Shown: positions 62,523-64,000 of the stretch, piece by piece | How the letters are laid out: the number at the start of each line of letters is the position of its first letter | Position numbering within the stretch: position 1 is the first letter of the stretch | Assembly: GCA_014860565.1 (NCBI GenBank) | Contig: JACZJN010000165.1 | Span: 30,507-94,506 of the forward strand | Reading direction: 5' to 3' | DNA length: 64,000 nt | Origin: Bacteroidota bacterium | GTDB lineage: Bacteria > Bacteroidota > Ignavibacteria > SZUA-365 | The notes under the pieces: generated by a model | What the model was told of the DNA's origin: nothing | The model's database searches: none | Seen by the model: only the letters and a program-made list of their open reading frames with translations | Made by a program: the position numbers and the translations under genes

Positions 62523-62567
62523 GAAAGCTAGGGAAAACCCCGGACATTCATGTTTGCATCGTGTTAG
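62523..62567 (-). promoter_or_regulatory. Candidate Pho box 2 with -7 element (pstB2-phoU promoter)
   Basis: Minus-strand CTAACA and CAAACA (plus TGTTAG 62562-62567 and TGTTTG 62551-62556), again 11 bp apart, sharing CTAACACGA with box 1. The TAGCTTTC element lies at 62523-62530, 20 bp beyond the box, that is 11 bp more than in Pho box 1. Confidence 0.55.
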
Positions 62568-62598
62568 AATTTTATGAGCAGTCCGTGCGCATAATACG

Positions 62599-62630
62599 AG
62601 CGCGACCGGCAATCGTGTGCCGGTCGCGCT
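62599..62630 (-). terminator. Hairpin after the T9SS gene
   Basis: A perfect 13-bp GC-rich stem (62599-62611 with 62618-62630) with 6-nt loop, 53 bp after the stop of the minus-strand T9SS gene. The downstream minus strand (TCGTATTAT) is only weakly T-rich. Confidence 0.65.
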
Positions 62631-62683
62631 TCACGGGATTGGAACAGCCGCTGCCCGGATTGTACCGGAGCGCGCGGTGTCGC

Positions 62684-64000
62684 TTATTTCACCAGCGACA
62701 TCTTCTTCACCTGCATTCCGTTCGCAGTTTGCAAGGTATAGAAGTAGGTGCCACTCGGGAGCTTCGATGCGGACCAGGTGATTCCGTATGCGCCTGCTTC
62801 TCGGACGTCATCAAGCAGCACGTCCATCAGCTGACCGAATGCGTTGTACACTGCGAGGCGCACATGCGAGACCTGCGGAAGGGCGAAACGAATCGTTGTC
62901 GTCGGGTTGAAGGGGTTCGGATAATTCTGGTCGAGTTCGACTGTGGCCGGAATGCGATTGTCCATGGCGACCTCGATTCCAAGCACACCGCCAGTGCTGA
63001 GGAAGGACCAGCCCTTCGCCCAGTTTTCGTTTCCGAATGCACCAACATACGGTACCGAGGTGAAGAATCCGTCGTTCGGCGTCGCCGATGCGGCGGTCAG
63101 CACCGGGCTGCCTGCGACAGGACGTGGGTCGAGCATGCCATCGTTGGTCCTGCTGATGTGCCGGATCTGCGGATCGGCGATCATGTTGCTGTTGGACGTG
63201 AGGTGGGCGCGAACGAAGTCCTGCTGCGCGATGGCATCGATCGTGTTGCCGGCACCGAAATTCCACCAGTAGTTATTCCGCAGGAGCAGATCGCCGGCTT
63301 CGAGGCGGGCGCGGCTGTCTTCGCCACTGGTGAGATCCTCGACCGAGATGCCGTGGGCTGCGAAATCGGTGAAGATACTGTTGAAATATTTACCGCCTGC
63401 GTTATCGCGGAAAATCATGGCGAGGTCGTTGTCGGCATTGGTCGAACTCATGCCGCTGCCGATATAGGTCGCATTGTAAAGCTGCGGAATCGCGAAGGGT
63501 GTGCCGTCTTCGGGAGTCGTCCCACCGTCCTGCTCTGCCGCGCGGTTACCTGTATCTTCCGCCTGCAGCGCAAACCAGAACTGCCCCTTGCCACGGAAAC
63601 CTTCGTCATAGTCGAAGGAGTCGTCGCCGTTGAACGCCGAAATGAGGTACTTCGTGTTGACGGTACCGCCGAACCATTCGTAACCGTCGTCGGCGTTGTT
63701 CACGACCTCGATATACTCAATGGTTGTGCCGCTGCCGACTCCGCCGAAGGTGAGACCGTTGATTTCGTTGCCTTCACCGATGTTCGTGCCGCCATAGCGG
63801 ATTGACACATAGCGCATGACGCCCGAGTTGTCCTCGTCGTCCTGGCCGCCGAACGCCCCGCGGGGCTCGGTCGAAGGAATGCCCTCGATCTGACCGATGC
63901 CGGTGGCGGTATTGATGCGCGCGTTGCCGAGCAGGATCACGCCGCCCCAGAGGCCACGTGTATCGAGCGGAAGATTGCCGTTGAGTTGATCCGCTTCGGC
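62684..64000 (-). CDS. T9SS cargo protein, right-handed beta-helix type (partial, 5' end beyond window)
   Basis: 438 codons from the window edge to the stop; no start in the window. The visible N-terminal part has TRGLWGGVILLGNARINTATG, IEGIPSTEPRGAFGGQDDEDNSGVMRYVSIRYGGTNIGEGNEINGLTFGGVGSGTTIEYIEVVNNADDGYEWFGGTVN, the RGLWGG..ILLGNA and EWFGGTV signature of a secreted parallel beta-helix family common in Bacteroidota. The last ~85 residues (VELDQNYPNPFNPTTTIRF, RLAVYNAFGQLMDVLL, LPSGTYFYTLQTANG) are a type A T9SS sorting domain. Located upstream of the pst genes, same strand; a link to phosphate limitation is only inferred. Confidence 0.83.
   Translation of the reverse strand, partial: AEADQLNGNLPLDTRGLWGGVILLGNARINTATGIGQIEGIPSTEPRGAFGGQDDEDNSGVMRYVSIRYGGTNIGEGNEINGLTFGGVGSGTTIEYIEVVNNADDGYEWFGGTVNTKYLISAFNGDDSFDYDEGFRGKGQFWFALQAEDTGNRAAEQDGGTTPEDGTPFAIPQLYNATYIGSGMSSTNADNDLAMIFRDNAGGKYFNSIFTDFAAHGISVEDLTSGEDSRARLEAGDLLLRNNYWWNFGAGNTIDAIAQQDFVRAHLTSNSNMIADPQIRHISRTNDGMLDPRPVAGSPVLTAASATPNDGFFTSVPYVGAFGNENWAKGWSFLSTGGVLGIEVAMDNRIPATVELDQNYPNPFNPTTTIRFALPQVSHVRLAVYNAFGQLMDVLLDDVREAGAYGITWSASKLPSGTYFYTLQTANGMQVKKMSLVK

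Overview
The window looks like a GC-rich chromosome segment from a member of the Bacteroidota / Chlorobiota-Ignavibacteriota group. The evidence is several secreted proteins with C-terminal type IX secretion (T9SS) sorting domains, a PorV-like outer-membrane protein, a TonB-dependent receptor with an N-terminal carboxypeptidase-like domain, a GWxTD protein, many outer-membrane barrels ending in Phe, and promoter elements of the TAnnTTTG type with a TTG element 19-20 bp upstream. I cannot name the genus. No rRNA, CRISPR array, insertion sequence or prophage was seen. Two tRNA genes (Asn-GTT, Arg-CCG) are present.

Layout. 1-9608 (minus): a cell-surface cluster of DUF4397 lipoprotein, TonB receptor, 1052-aa secreted protein, PorV-like barrel and GWxTD protein (cut by the window edge). 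10073-11813: tRNA-Asn, MBL-fold hydrolase, tRNA-Arg, membrane TPR protein, duplicated terminator. 12032-18924 (plus): a textbook sigma-54 promoter followed by a lipoprotein, a DUF4384 protein, a DUF4783 protein and a very large NtrY-like sensor kinase. 19045-24220 (plus): dnaX, a HerA-like protein whose P-loop is lost, and exonuclease III. 24296-33309 (minus): three large secreted proteins, one a putative metzincin-like protease. 33751-36313 (minus): barrel, GDPD lipoprotein and barrel joined by ATGA overlaps. 36518-47573 (plus): housekeeping run polA, M50-like peptidase, gltX, folB, folK, deoxynucleoside kinase, small membrane protein, GT9 glycosyltransferase, Ppx/GppA, asnS. 47910-55838: small basic protein, Tat metallophosphoesterase, barrel, T9SS beta-propeller protein, tex and two small genes. 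55866-62497 (minus): a complete phosphate-uptake region in two units, porin-pstSCAB and a second pstB with phoU. 62684-64000: 3' part of a T9SS cargo protein.

The most notable regulatory signals are (i) the sigma-54 promoter in front of the NtrY-like kinase operon and (ii) two matching 11-bp-period direct repeats, candidate Pho boxes, in front of the two phosphate operons, each followed by a TAGCTTT element with spacing that differs by exactly one 11-bp period. The most unusual proteins are the HerA-like protein with a destroyed Walker A motif and the multi-sensor NtrY-like kinase. All calls are from reading the sequence; no database search was run.
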